In this document: one piece after another, positions 1 to 9,997 of the stretch
Position numbering within the stretch: position 1 is the stretch's first letter
Layout: each line of letters begins with the position of its first letter
Assembly: GCF_023053635.1 (NCBI RefSeq)
Contig: NC_086178.1
Span: 33,221,226 to 33,285,225 of the forward strand
Direction: 5' to 3'
From: Elgaria multicarinata webbii
Lineage: Eukaryota > Chordata > Lepidosauria > Squamata > Anguidae
Length of the DNA stretch: 64,000 nucleotides
The notes under the pieces: generated by a model
Databases searched by the model: none
Told to the model about the DNA's origin: nothing
Seen by the model: the letters and a program-made list of their open reading frames with translations, nothing else
Position numbers and translations under genes: made by a program

Positions 1-690
1 TATGTGCCAATGAAAAGGAATTGAGAATAAAACTGTAAGTATCATACTGCCCTTATACAAATCTATGTTGCGACCACACTTAGAATACTGTGTACAATTC
101 TGGTCACCACACCTGAAAAGGATATTATAGAGCTGGAAAAAGTGCAGAAAAGAGCAACTAAAATTATTAAGAGGCTGGAACATCTCCCCTACAAGGGAAG
201 GTTACATCAACTGGGATTCTTTAGCTTGGAAAAAAGGAGGCTAAGGGGAGACATGATAGAGGTTATCATGGTATGGAGAATGTGGATAGGGAGACATATT
301 TCTCCCTCTCCCCAAATACTAGAACCTAGGGTCATCCCATGAAACTGATTGGTGGGAGATCCAGGAACAATAAAAGGAAGTACTTCTTCACACAGTGCAT
401 AGTTAAATTATGGAACTCACTACCACAAGATGTAGTGGATGGCTACATGTAGTGATAGCTAAGGCTATCAATGGCTACTAGCCCTGATGGTTGTGTGCTA
501 TCTCCAGTATTCGAGGCAATCAGCCTGTGTGCACCAGTTGCTGGGGAACATGGGTGGCAGGGTGCTATTGTACCATGTCCTGCTTGATCATCCCTGGCCG
601 ATGGCTGGTTAGCCACTGTGTGAACAGAGTGCTGGACTAGATGGACCCTTGGTCTGATCCAGCATGACACTTATGTTCTTATGTAACAGT
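1..690 (+). mobile_element. CR1 LINE, 5'-truncated 3' end
   Basis: The plus strand reads as the C-terminal part of a CR1 ORF2. The segment around 142-290 contains the typical string [19 protein letters not shown] followed by [18 protein letters not shown]. It is followed by a CR1-type 3' UTR (blocks resembling 'ctggactagatggacccttggtctgatccagca' in squamate CR1s) that ends near 690 in a short TTCTTATG-type terminal motif. The left end is cut by the window edge. The frame is broken, so this is a dead copy. Family assignment is by recognition; the exact subfamily is not known. Confidence 0.88.
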
Positions 691-812
691 TGTCAGTGCA
701 CTTTAATACCACTATAAAGCAGTAGTGTGGCTCTTACCTTTTATACACTGCTTTCATGCCGCTTTCATAGTGGAATATTCTGCTTGGTGTAGATGAGCCC
801 TGAGTATCTAAG
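683..812. repeat. Dispersed short repeat (copy 1 of 2)
   Basis: About 120 bases here match 56340-56455 closely. Both share 'cagttgtcagtgcact', a stretch with 'accttttata' or 'gccttttata', and 'cctgcttggtgtagatga' or a close variant. The copy here has a few extra bases. This looks like a fragment of a non-autonomous DNA transposon common in lizards; the superfamily is unassigned. Confidence 0.65.
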
Positions 813-814
813 GC

Positions 815-925
815 ATGTTTAGACAGGAAAAAAAGTTCTACAACTCCTAGCATTCCCCAGCTGGCCATGCACCATAAAAGCCAATTCACATGTTCATTGC
901 TTCTTTCCAGGGTTGTAGAAGCACA
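815..925. repeat. Half of a palindromic MITE-like element
   Basis: The segment with 'ttctacaactcctagcattc' and 'ccccagctggccatg' resembles one arm of a palindromic short element of reptile genomes. A weak matching arm 'agggttgtagaa' lies at about 908-920. No target duplication was identified. Confidence 0.4.
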
Positions 926-1039
926 CGTCACTTACGTGATTCCTTACTTCAGATGTATAATCTAAAGTAGGGATTTGTAGGTCTTGGCTGGGTTGAGATG
1001 TCACCTCAATAACATCAGAAGAGGTGAATAAGAAGTAAT

Positions 1040-1125
1040 AAAAATAATAATAATTTATTTCTTACCCGCCTCTCCGATTGGATCGAGGCGGGGAACAACA
1101 TCAAGCATAAAACACATAAAACACT
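1040..1125 (-). repeat. L2-type LINE/SINE 3' tail
   Basis: On the minus strand this ends in an (AAT)n-type tail after a GC-rich stem (ccgcctcgatcc...gagaggcggg). Another copy is at 20108-20240. It is read as the 3' terminus of an L2-like LINE or a SINE that uses its tail. Confidence 0.55.
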
Positions 1126-2855
1126 TATGCGTTTGCATGCTCCACAACTAAGAAATGTGCAAAGTGACTTTTAAGTCTCAAGAGCATTTTCAAGCAAAGC
1201 TCTCAAAGAAGGAAAACTGCTGCTGGAAGTCAGCAAGGGTAAAAGTAGCTCCTGCTTTTGGGGGAATAGAGCATTTTTTAATCATTACCTTGTGTATGTT
1301 TGGACAGTGCATTGTGTGCATGCATGCGCATGGGGACAAACTGTAGGGAACTATTGAGATGTTTATGTCAGCATTCTTGCATATGTATACATGTGTGCAA
1401 AGAAGAAAATATGTACGTGTGAAAATGAGCACAGATCCGTGGGTGGTTTTGTTAGTTTTTGAAAATCTTATTGGCCAATTTAAAATTGGCTACAAGTTCT
1501 CCTAGTCTAAAATAGTTTCCCTACCCCGGCTTAAAGGCATCATATCATTAAATGAATAGCAGCAACCCAAACAGCTCTACAAGTGTGGAATTTCCTGAAT
1601 TCCTTTGTGTTAGCGTCTCTCCATCAAAATGTTGGAAGCTACGGTTCGCTTTTAAACTTCTTTAGTAAAAGGAAAAAAATGAGATCAGCTTGAAAATAAG
1701 TCACAATACCCTCCCAGACCCATATCTAAAGAAAGCACACATATCTGAAATTCAACTTAACAAAAAGGTTCATTGCCTTGATTCAAGATTGCTTTTAAAC
1801 ATCAATGGCATTTTATATATAGCTCATTGCACTATATTATGCACTTACATTTATACCTCTTTTCTTACTCACTGAGTTTTGGCATTGCCCTCAAAAATTG
1901 CTTTTGGGGGAAGTGCTCATTTATGTATCTCTCTGGCTCTGTAGGCACTGACTTTCATGCCCTCTCTTCCAGGCCATGTTTTCTTTCTCCTTGAATTAGG
2001 TTACTTGAACAGCACCACTTGCAAAAGCATGCTTTCGAAAGGCACTGTGAATACTTTAAGGCTTTTAAAAATATATAACCGGAATAAACACAACACACAT
2101 CCAAAGGAGTTTCTTCGTGTTTTTTTTAAGTGCATCACACACAACAGCTGTAACTATGGCAAACACAGAGGTGTGGCATGACCACAGATTTAAAAGCCTC
2201 CTCTTGAAGCATGGGTTTGCAAAGGATTGTTGAAATAACTTTGTTGATATACCAAATTAGAAATAAATCCTGAGGCATCGCCACCAGTTTTCTGCCTGTT
2301 CCCCTCCACCCACTCAGCCACCCACCTGAACTTTCTGTAGAATGGGCTCAGACAATATTTTTAGTGGATTTCTCCATCCCATTTTCTTTTCTTTTTCTGA
2401 ACACCCAAAACCAATACCTTTCTCCGTTCCATTGCTTCTTTTTCCTTTCCTTTCCAGCTATCCTTATCATTGAGACTCCGGTGACTCCTTGGGTGGGATT
2501 TTAAATAAACTTCTAGACTTCACTATTCTGTCCACAGTTCAGTCTCCATTTCTGCTTCTAGCTAGTTATCCTGCCAGTTCTACTGAGCGGCAGCTCCGGT
2601 CTCTTTCAGGAATGGAGGCAAGAGACAAAGAAGTGTCAGTCATTACTCCGCAGGAGATGGAGGGTGAGGGAGACCCCTTCCAACTGGCCTGTTTGGACCC
2701 ATCTGAATTTTATTTTTTTACTTTGTTAAATATTTTAAATTACAACATTGAAAAAGGAAGGCAGGATATAAATGAAAAGAGTTCAAGCCAGTTATCTGCA
2801 GGTACAAAGCCAAGAGCTCCACAGGGCTCAATAGGTGCCTAGGAAGGTGCCTAAA
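1126..2855. other. Spacer with no recognised gene or repeat
   Basis: AT-rich DNA. Open frames here are short, lack convincing splice signals and match no protein I know. A pyrimidine-rich patch lies at about 2380-2460. Confidence 0.5.
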
Positions 2856-2997
2856 CCGAGTCAAAACGTTGGTCCATGTAGCTCAGTACTATTTAGTGGC
2901 AGCATCTCTCCAGGTTTTCAGACAAGACTCTTTCTAAGCTCTAATTGGAGAATCCAGGGACTGAATCCATCCCTGTTTCTGCGCTATGCAAGTTACT
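2856..2997 (-). mobile_element. tRNA-related SINE (minus strand)
   Basis: The complement reads as the squamate SINE that carries 'ctggagagatgctgccact' and 'tactgagctacatggacc', with an upstream B-box-like segment 'ggattcagtccctgg'. Related copies are at 6355-6530, 28440-28580 and 63790-63985. Confidence 0.65.
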
Positions 2998-3420
2998 CAT
3001 AGACCCGTTTCGCTTGATCACTGCAGTCCACGATGGCTTATTTAAGCCATGGTAGGTTATAACACTTGCCAGCAGCCATTTTGAATATTCAAGCCACAGC
3101 AGGTGGCCGCTGTGGTTTATAGTGTTGTCTAAACCTAGTGAAAGTGGGTTGTTGGCGTAGTTAATCATCCACTCACAATGCTAAACAGCCCATGGGTTGT
3201 AGGTGGTTTATTAATCATGCCAACAACCCACACTTACCAGATTTGGATGACACAATAAGCCGCAACCACCGCCCAACAGCTTGAATATTCAAATGGCTGC
3301 CAGTACATGCCACAATCCACCATGACTTAAATAAGCTATGGTGGGCTGCAGCAGCAATTGTGTGAACCAGTACTCTGGAGCAAGAGTGACTTGCACAGCA
3401 CATGTGAAGAGGGCCAACTG
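2998..3420. repeat. Imperfect palindromic element
   Basis: Two arms carry mirrored segments: 'ggcttatttaagccatgg' with 'tttgaatattcaa' near 3031-3095, and 'ttgaatattcaaatggctgc' with 'acttaaataagctatggtgg' near 3283-3345. This suggests a MITE with long inverted arms. A similar palindrome lies at 30460-30715. It abuts the L2 3' tail at about 3425. Confidence 0.5.
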
Positions 3421-3424
3421 TGGA

Positions 3425-4513
3425 TATAATTATTATTATTATTATTATTATTTATTTATATAGCACCATCAATGTACATGGTGCTGTACAGAGTAAAACA
3501 GTAAATAGCAAGACTCTGCCGCATAGGCTTACAATCTAATAAAATCATAGTAAAACAATAAGGAGGGGAAGAGAATGCCAACAGGTACAGGGAAGGGTAA
3601 GCAGGCACAGGGTAGGGAAAAACTAACAGTAGAAAGTAACAGTAGAAGTCTGCACAACATCAAGTTTTAAAAGCTTTAGGAAAAAGAAAAGTTTTTAGTT
3701 GAGCTTTAAAAGCTGTGGTTGAACTTGTAGTTCTCAAATGTTCTGAAAGAGCGTTCCAGGCGTAAGGGGCAGCAGACGAAAATGGACGAAGCCGAGCAAG
3801 GGAAGTAGAGGCCCTTGGGCAGGCGAGAAACATGGCATCAGAGGAGCGAAGAGCACGAGCGGGGCAATAGTGTGAGATGAGAGAGGAGAGATAGGAAGGA
3901 GCTAGACCGTGAAAAGCTTTGAAGGTTAACAGGAGAAGTTTATATTGGATTCTGAAGTGAATTGGAAGCCAATGAAGAGATTTCAGAAGCGGAGTAACAT
4001 GGTCGGAGCGGCGTGCTAAGAAGATGATCTTTGCGGCAGAGTGGTGAACAGAAACCAACGGGCTGATGTGAGAAGAAGGAAGGCCAGAGAGAAGAAGGTT
4101 GCAGTAGTCCAACCGTGAAATAACCAGTGCATGAACAAGCGTCTTGGCAGAAGAGACAGACAAAAATGATCGAATCCTGGCAATATTATACAGTAAAAAT
4201 CGACAAGATTTAGCTACTGCCTCAATATGAGGAATAAAGGAGAGCGAGGAGTCGAAGATAAAGCCAAGGCTACGAGCTTCCTTGACCGGAGTAAGCGTAA
4301 CATCATTGACAGTAAGAGAGAATGAGAGATGAGGAGAAGGTTTAGGAGGAAAAACAAGCAATTCAGTCTTTGCCATGTTAAGCTTCAAGCGACGATGAAG
4401 CAGCCAAGCTGAGATATCTGAAAGACATGCCGAGATACGATCGTGAACATCAGGAGAAAGTTCCGGAGATGACAGATATAGTTGTGTATCATCGGCGTAC
4501 AGATGATATTGGA
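3425..4513 (-). mobile_element. L2-clade LINE, RT C-terminal half and 3' end
   Basis: The minus strand encodes an open reverse-transcriptase segment. It contains YADDTQLYLS (catalytic YADD box, near 4490), LNMAKTELLVF, the block ARIRSFLSVSSAKTLVHALV, SRLDYCNLLLSGLP, and LKSLHWLPIHFRIQYKLLLL, then a stop at 3660. The 3' UTR ends with the 'gtacagcaccatgtacattg' type tail and an (AAT)n array at 3429-3460. The 5' truncation is at about 4513. More than 250 codons stay open, so the insertion is fairly young. The L2 rather than CR1 assignment rests on these blocks. Confidence 0.85.
3429..3462. repeat. (ATT)n microsatellite at L2 tail
   Basis: Uninterrupted ATT repeats followed by TTTA units form the 3' tail array of the adjacent minus-strand L2. 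Confidence 0.9.
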
Positions 4514-5055
4514 GAAGGACTTTTCATTTCCCACTGTGCTCCTTTGCATTGCCTCTGTGCATTCCAGTGATGTGGGGTAGATTTTTCCTCCAGAAACTAG
4601 GTTAATTTATGGAAGGAAATTTGCTTTCTTTTTCCATGGAACGTTTTCCATTTCATAAGTTTGTTAGTAACTATGAATGGATGCCAACTGCAAATACAAT
4701 ATTGGGCAAGGTTGGCAGGTTCAAAGTTGTAGATGTGTGGGTGTCAGCATATCATGCACAGTTCTTTGGACTGCTAAAATCTATTCGTGTGTTAATAATT
4801 TTCAGTACTGTTTTCCCCCTTAAACTTAAACAATGTAAGGGAAGTACATGTTATTGTCTTTACATGTTTATAAATATACCAATTCAAATGTCTATGTATT
4901 ATAGCATTTAAATTACATTAAGGGTGTTTTAATTTTCCCCTTCAAATATTTCAGGTCAAATGCTTGTGGTGTATTGGGACAAAACATTAACCTGGAGTAC
5001 TTTTTTATAGTTTTATTGTTTACCAAATACAAGTGAAACAAACCTGCTTAATCAG
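4514..5055. other. Spacer, nothing recognised
   Basis: AT-rich. A 100-codon open frame at 4609-4911 has no family signature. Confidence 0.5.
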
Positions 5056-5059
5056 ATCA

Positions 5060-5160
5060 CTCTCTAGGGCAGCCTTTCCCAGCTTTGTGCCCTCCAAATG
5101 TTTGGGACCAACTCCCATCAGCCCCCGCCAGTATGGACAATGGTCAGGAATGCTGGAAGT
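5060..5160. repeat. MITE-like repeat fragment
   Basis: Blocks 'agcctttcccagctttgtgc', 'cctccaaatgtttggga' and 'caactcccatcagccc' match one arm and the centre of the palindromic family seen more fully at 6991-7128. The second arm is largely lost. Confidence 0.55.
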
Positions 5161-5670
5161 TGCATATGAAACTTTTCCAACACAAAGTTTTCTGGAAAAC
5201 CCACATCACTAGTGCATGCCTGTGCAAGCAACTGAAAGAAAAAAAGATCTATTGAGCTTATTTTGCGGCCTTTAAAGGACAGCTATTATCTTCGTAATTC
5301 TTACAACAAACCTGTTAAGATACGTCAGTACTGTCTCCACATGGTAGATGAGGAAGACAGGATGAACCTTCCCAGCTCACATTCTTCCCTACTACATTAC
5401 AAAACTCTCAAACGACATTATTATTGGGAAGGACTATAACAGACCTGGTTCACAACCCAGAATATGGGTTGTTGCCTTACCAGAGTTTACCCATGATTTG
5501 TCTGTCAGACGATCATGCAAATTGCACGTTGTTTTTTCAATTCCTGGGTTGGTTGATTCCCTCCTCTTTTGCCTGCTCGCTCCCTGTATCTCAAATGCCT
5601 TTACGGTGCTTTAATACTAGCATGTAGAGAGGCCAAATTGATTTTAATTTTTTTGTGCCTGCTGCCTCTA
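5161..5670. other. Spacer with a small hairpin
   Basis: The only structure noted is an inverted repeat around 5453-5475, 'caaccca' and 'tgggttg' separated by five bases. No gene was recognised. Confidence 0.4.
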
Positions 5671-6152
5671 TACGCTCAATTCAGACAACATGTTATTCAA
5701 CGATTGTTTTAGAACTCCACGGTGGTTTTTACTCCACTGTTGCGTGGGGTTTTTTTTGGAAAACACTCCATGAAGAATATCCACACTGTGCAGAGGAGAG
5801 TTCCTGCATAACTGTTGTGTTGCGTGGAGTTTTCCATTGCGTTGAGTTGACTTTTCCCACCGGGTAGAGAGTTCCCTGGCAAGAGCGGCAAAAGGAGTGA
5901 GTGCTGCTCTAGGAGAGTCACCGGGTTTGTTTTATTTGCAGCAATGGCTGATGGGATACCATCGGGAGGAGAGAGGGTGGAGGAACTGTCAATCAAACAT
6001 CATGATGGATTTTACCCAACTCCACGGTAGCCCACATTCACACAAAAGTGGAATTGGAACATGTTGTGTGGGGAGTACCCCCTTAAAAACGCAACTGTTG
6101 AGTGGAGTTTTTACACTGTTTGACTAACGCATTTTCTGAACTGAGCCGTAGC
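5671..6152. mobile_element. Non-autonomous DNA transposon with terminal inverted repeats
   Basis: The left end (ctcaattcagacaacatgtt, then aactccac) and the complement of the right end (ctcagttcagaaaatgcgtt, then aactccac) are imperfect inverted repeats of about 40 bases. The interior carries no transposase-like frame. The superfamily is not settled. Confidence 0.55.
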
Positions 6153-6354
6153 CTAACAAAACAACCCATGGTTCTGGGTTTACATATAACAACCCATAGT
6201 TAAAACAATCCAGAGTCGCAACCCAAAAACAAATCATGGGTTCTCTTCCCAGGTTCATGGTTAAAGCACAGTTCTCTGTTCACACATAATGACAATCCAG
6301 AATTCATTAATCCATCCTCAGCACAAATTCTGGGCTGTCATTATGTGCAAACCA

Positions 6355-6530
6355 GGTTGACAAAGCTCACACTTTGCATGCACAAGATCCCAAGTTCAAT
6401 CCCAGGCATCTCTTTGTGAGGTGAGAAAAGACTCCTGCCTGAAACTGTGTGCTGCCAAGCGGCGTTGACAATACTGAGCTAGATGGACCAGTGGTCTGAC
6501 TCAATAAGGCAGCTTCATGTGCACGTACTT
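6355..6530 (+). mobile_element. tRNA-related SINE
   Basis: The head has an RNA polymerase III B-box-like 'agttcaatcccaggc'. The body includes 'gactcctgcctgaaac' and 'aatactgagctagatggacc', and it ends in 'aaggcagcttcatgtg'. It is one of four copies in the window. It is a SINE and not a tRNA gene because no cloverleaf can be formed. Confidence 0.72.
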
Positions 6531-6990
6531 AAATGTCACACTGCTTTTAGGAAGCTCCCTTGCCTAAGGCTCCAGTGCTCTGCCATCCAGGTGCTTATCA
6601 AACTTGCTCAACTTTACCAATGCTTCATCATCAGGTATTCCCAGACCATTAATTATAAAGTCACTAAGAAAAGTCCTTGAACTAGGATTGCAACAATTTT
6701 GCATTGAAGGCAGGTGACTTCTTCTAAATATTCAGTAGTTAATACTCAGCCTTCAGAACCTTATTAAAAGTGGTAGACACAAGGCATCCATAGCCAAACG
6801 AAAGCAACATCCCCAAATAACTTGAGTTTCTCCAGTTATGATGTTGCTTCATGATTAGGGACAATTTCAACTAAGAGCTGCATCTGATCATTAAATATGA
6901 CAAAAAAGACTGCATTTGCTTTAGTCAGTAACGTTGCTTTTTAAATTTTAGGTGATGCACTCAAAGACGTTGCATGATGAGATATAACAC
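6531..6990. other. Spacer, nothing recognised
   Basis: AT-rich, with no supported frame or repeat. Confidence 0.5.
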
Positions 6991-7128
6991 AGAACAGGAG
7001 TAAAGAACCTGGTACCCTCCAGATTTTTTGGACTACAGCTCCCATAAGCCACAGGCAGTATAGCCAATGGTCAGGGATTATGGGAGTTGTCATCCAAAAC
7101 ATCTGGGAGGCACCAAGTTGCCCACTCT
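6991..7128. mobile_element. Palindromic MITE, about 130 bp
   Basis: The arms are mirror images. The left has 'aacctggtaccctccagat', 'ttttggactacagctccca' and 'taa'; the right has 'ttatgggagttgtcatccaaa' shortened to 'atgggagttgtcatccaaa', then 'catctgggaggcaccaagtt'. The centre is 'gccaatggtcaggg'. The structure folds into one long hairpin. Related arms occur at 5060-5160 and 29755-29835. Confidence 0.7.
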
Positions 7129-7740
7129 GGCACAAAACATACCAAAGATATCCATTTACAAGCTACATAATTGGACAATTCTTGAAAGAGACTTAGGAGG
7201 ATGGGAAGAAACAACTCAGGATGTTTTGTTGCTTCATGCAGAAAATTCAAGTGGGGTCCTGCATTGTGGTAAAAATAAATAAAAGGATAGCCTTTAATGG
7301 TATCCCAGAATCTACCATCTGGAGAGAATCATCTTCCCCTCTCATATATGATCAGCTCTGGAAGACAAGTAGTTATGTTTTTTTGTTTTTCCAAAATGAG
7401 AGGCAAAAGCAATTCAAGCCTGGTTGGAAATCACACTCCATGATGTTAGGTTTGCTCACTATCTCCAGACATTGTGGGGTGGCGTTATTCAGTGGTCTTG
7501 TCCACATAACTGAAAAGGTACCTCAACTTATTCTTATTTGCCATGTTCAAGGCCATGTGAACAGGCACTAAAAATAGATTCCAGAAATAAGCCCTGGAGA
7601 AGGATCTAGGAAGAAAACAGAAGCAATGGACAAATATCTTCAGAGAGAAGAACTGCCCAGGACAGAACAGCCCAATATCTTGGAGCATGCTTCCAACGCA
7701 AAGCTAACTAATAGAAATTAGTATATTGCAAGTGCTATGA
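7129..7740. other. Spacer, nothing recognised
   Basis: The open frame at 7221-7571 shows no family signature or splice context. Confidence 0.5.
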
Positions 7741-7799
7741 AATAGGGTTGCCAAGCCCAAAATTAAACCAGATCCCTGTACACTTAAGAGCTGAATAGA

Positions 7800-7905
7800 A
7801 GGAGCTCTTAAGGCTGAAATCCTATACCTACTAACTTGGGAGTAAGCTCCATTGAACTCAATTGGACTTCTGAGCAGAGAGAGATACAGGATTGCATTGT
7901 AAATC
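7800..7905. repeat. Short palindromic repeat, family A
   Basis: Arms 'aatcctatacctactaactt' and 'gatacaggattgcattgta' flank 'gggagtaagctccattgaac' and 'tggacttctgagcag'. This is a common roughly 100-bp palindromic repeat of reptiles. A second copy lies at 63545-63635. Confidence 0.6.
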
Positions 7906-8186
7906 TGGTGGCTTCTGCTGTCACTTCAGGACAGTGATGGGGAAAGTTCTAACTACGGATATGCTCACTTCTATGAAATTCTGAAAAGGTGCAGCCCTCT
8001 GAGGTTTTGGACGCAGCTCCCAGCATCACATCAAGTGGACTCCTCACAAGACAGTATGGTAGTTTAAATGGTTTAGGGACCCCACTGTATGCATCACTTT
8101 GATAAAGAATTGAGGCTTGGAAATAAATCTTGTTAATTTCAATGGGATTCTTTGCCAACTAAGTATCAAAACATTAAAAGCACAAC

Positions 8187-9246
8187 CCACTTAGCAGGGT
8201 GGATTTGATTTAAATCAATTTGATTTACATCATGATTTAAATCACGATTTAAATCACTATTCAGAAAGACTCGATTTAATCATGTGACTAAAGTGCCCCC
8301 AAAAGTGCACTCTTCCTTGCTATATTTTACACAACTCAGAGTTACCAAAGACTCATTCTTGCTGGTATAATCTTAATATTTACATCCAGATGAAGGTTTA
8401 ATTTTTAGAATAACAACTTTTCAGATTAGTTTTAATCTTAGCTTCTTGTGCAGATCTATTCCACTCCCAACAATCTATTCATTAATTTTTTTGAAACTTA
8501 GCACTTAGGGTGACCATAAGAAAAGGAGGACAGGGCTCCTGTATCTTTAACAGATGTATTGAAAAGTGAATTTCAGCAGATGTCATTTGTATATATGGGG
8601 AACCTGGTGAAATTTCCTCTTCATCACAACAGTTAAAGCTGCAGGTGCCCTGCCCTCTTTTAAATCTGGTCACTCTAGTATAGCTCCTGAACTTTAACAG
8701 TTGTGATGAAGAGGGAGTTTCACCAGGTTCTCCATATATACAAATGACACCTGCTGAAATTCCCTTTTCTATGCAACTGTTAAAGGTACAGGAGCCCTGT
8801 CCTCCTTTTCATATGGTCACCCTAGTGTACATAGATTTTGCAAAGGAACAATGGGATTGTGATCTCTGCAGACACAAATTCACAGTTTTGAGAACTGTAA
8901 AACCAAGAATCTATGATAATATCTTCTAGATAGAAAAACTGCCCAATAATCTTACAGAAACCTCTGGAAGAGCATGACATTGTGAATGGAGTAATGGAAT
9001 TCATTTACCAAAAAATTTAAACACTGCATGAATATACAGCCTCATGCTACATAATTAAAAACTAATCCTTATTTCATGATGAATAACCTTTGGACTATAA
9101 TGTATCTTAAATAGAAAACTATCTTTAGATTTTTCCTCAAAAAGCATTTTATTAAAAAAAATCCAATTTAAATTAAAAAAAATGATATCTATCTATCTAT
9201 CTAGATATATTAAAAATCATTGATTTTTATCCACCCTGCCACTTAG
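8187..9246. mobile_element. hAT non-autonomous transposon with 8-bp target duplication
   Basis: The element proper is 8195-9238. It starts CAGGGTGGATTTGATTTAAA and ends in a complement-matching ATTTTTATCCACCCTG. The eight bases CCACTTAG occur exactly at both flanks (8187-8194 and 9239-9246), which is the hallmark target duplication of hAT transposons. The interior is AT-rich with repeated 'gatttaaatca' and no transposase. It contains another element (8502-8827) and an (ATCT)n run at 9186-9203. Confidence 0.85.
8502..8827. mobile_element. Palindromic DNA element nested in the hAT element
   Basis: Terminal arms 'agggtgaccataagaaaagg' and the complement of 'ccttttcatatggtcaccct' match almost perfectly. 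Internal arms (gaggacagggctcctgta, tttaacag, atttcagca, tttgtatata) continue the symmetry across about 150 bases on each side. There is no coding capacity. A clean target duplication was not resolved because CACT is present at both tips. The superfamily is unassigned. Confidence 0.75.
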
Positions 9247-9304
9247 TCTGAAATAGTCCACCCAAGTTTCACTGAAAGCTGCGATCTTCTCTGGGATTGC
9301 TCTA

Positions 9305-9420
9305 CATCAGGGATGCAGAACCTCCGGCCCAATGAGGTTCTGCATCTGGCATGCGGAGCCTCCTCAGGTTCCTCCAAGCCCCATCCCCCGGAGGAATTCC
9401 ACTCACCCCCAAGGAATCCT
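9305..9420. repeat. hAT-like left-end fragment
   Basis: The segment begins CAGGGATGCAGAACCTCCGG, which resembles hAT termini of the CAGGGGT...AACCTC type, such as 32049-32341. No matching right end was found. Confidence 0.35.
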
Positions 9421-9882
9421 CACTGTTATTGTTGAGCTGTAGAGTCTACCATAATTGTTTGTGGGACTGCTCTGAGGAAAAGTGGGGCAAGAAATGTAAC
9501 AAATAATTCAGTTTATTTTCTTGACATTTTCAAAGTAAGAAGCTGAGGGCATTCACATTACTCTGGGGTAATTCAATGGATGCTCTTCTCCAAATGTGTG
9601 CCCAAAACAAAACCCACGTACAATTTCAAGTTTCACAAGCATTGAAAATTCTGGGCTGGTTCTTACTCAGGCTGAAACATTTCAGCTAGAGCAAAACTGA
9701 TAAAACCGAATGTCCCAAGCCATGATTGTCCTTCCATCTGGGAGGTGCTTCATATGACTGAAAAGTTCCACAAGTAAGCAAGACCCATAACCCATTGGAG
9801 CATGCTACCTTTCCCTCTTCTGCTCCAAAGTTATAGTACGCTCAAATAACCATCTAGTGATCCCAGCCAAGAAGATGATTTT
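9421..9882. other. Spacer, nothing recognised
   Basis: No supported feature. Confidence 0.5.
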
Positions 9883-9997
9883 GTTGTTGTTTATTCGTTC
9901 AGTCGCTTCCGACTCTTCGTGACTTCATGGACCAGCCCACGCCAGAGCTTTCTGTCGGCTGTCGCCACCCCTAGCTCCCCCAAGGTCAAGTCTGATA
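9883..9997 (-). mobile_element. RTE-BovB 3' end (or SINE with BovB tail)
   Basis: This matches the minus-strand 3' terminus of the BovB at 53815-55022 nearly base for base: 'cagtcgcttccgactcttcg', 'gacttcatggaccagccca', 'gccagagctttctgtcggc', 'cctagctcccccaaggtcaa'. It ends in an (AAC)n-type tail (ttgttgttgttt on the plus strand). At 115 bp it could be a truncated BovB or the tail of a Sauria-type SINE. Confidence 0.8.

Noticed and set aside
6355-6530. Possible tRNA gene from the B-box-like segment
   Set aside because: No cloverleaf or acceptor stem pairs, and there are four dispersed copies with a shared non-tRNA body, so it is a SINE.
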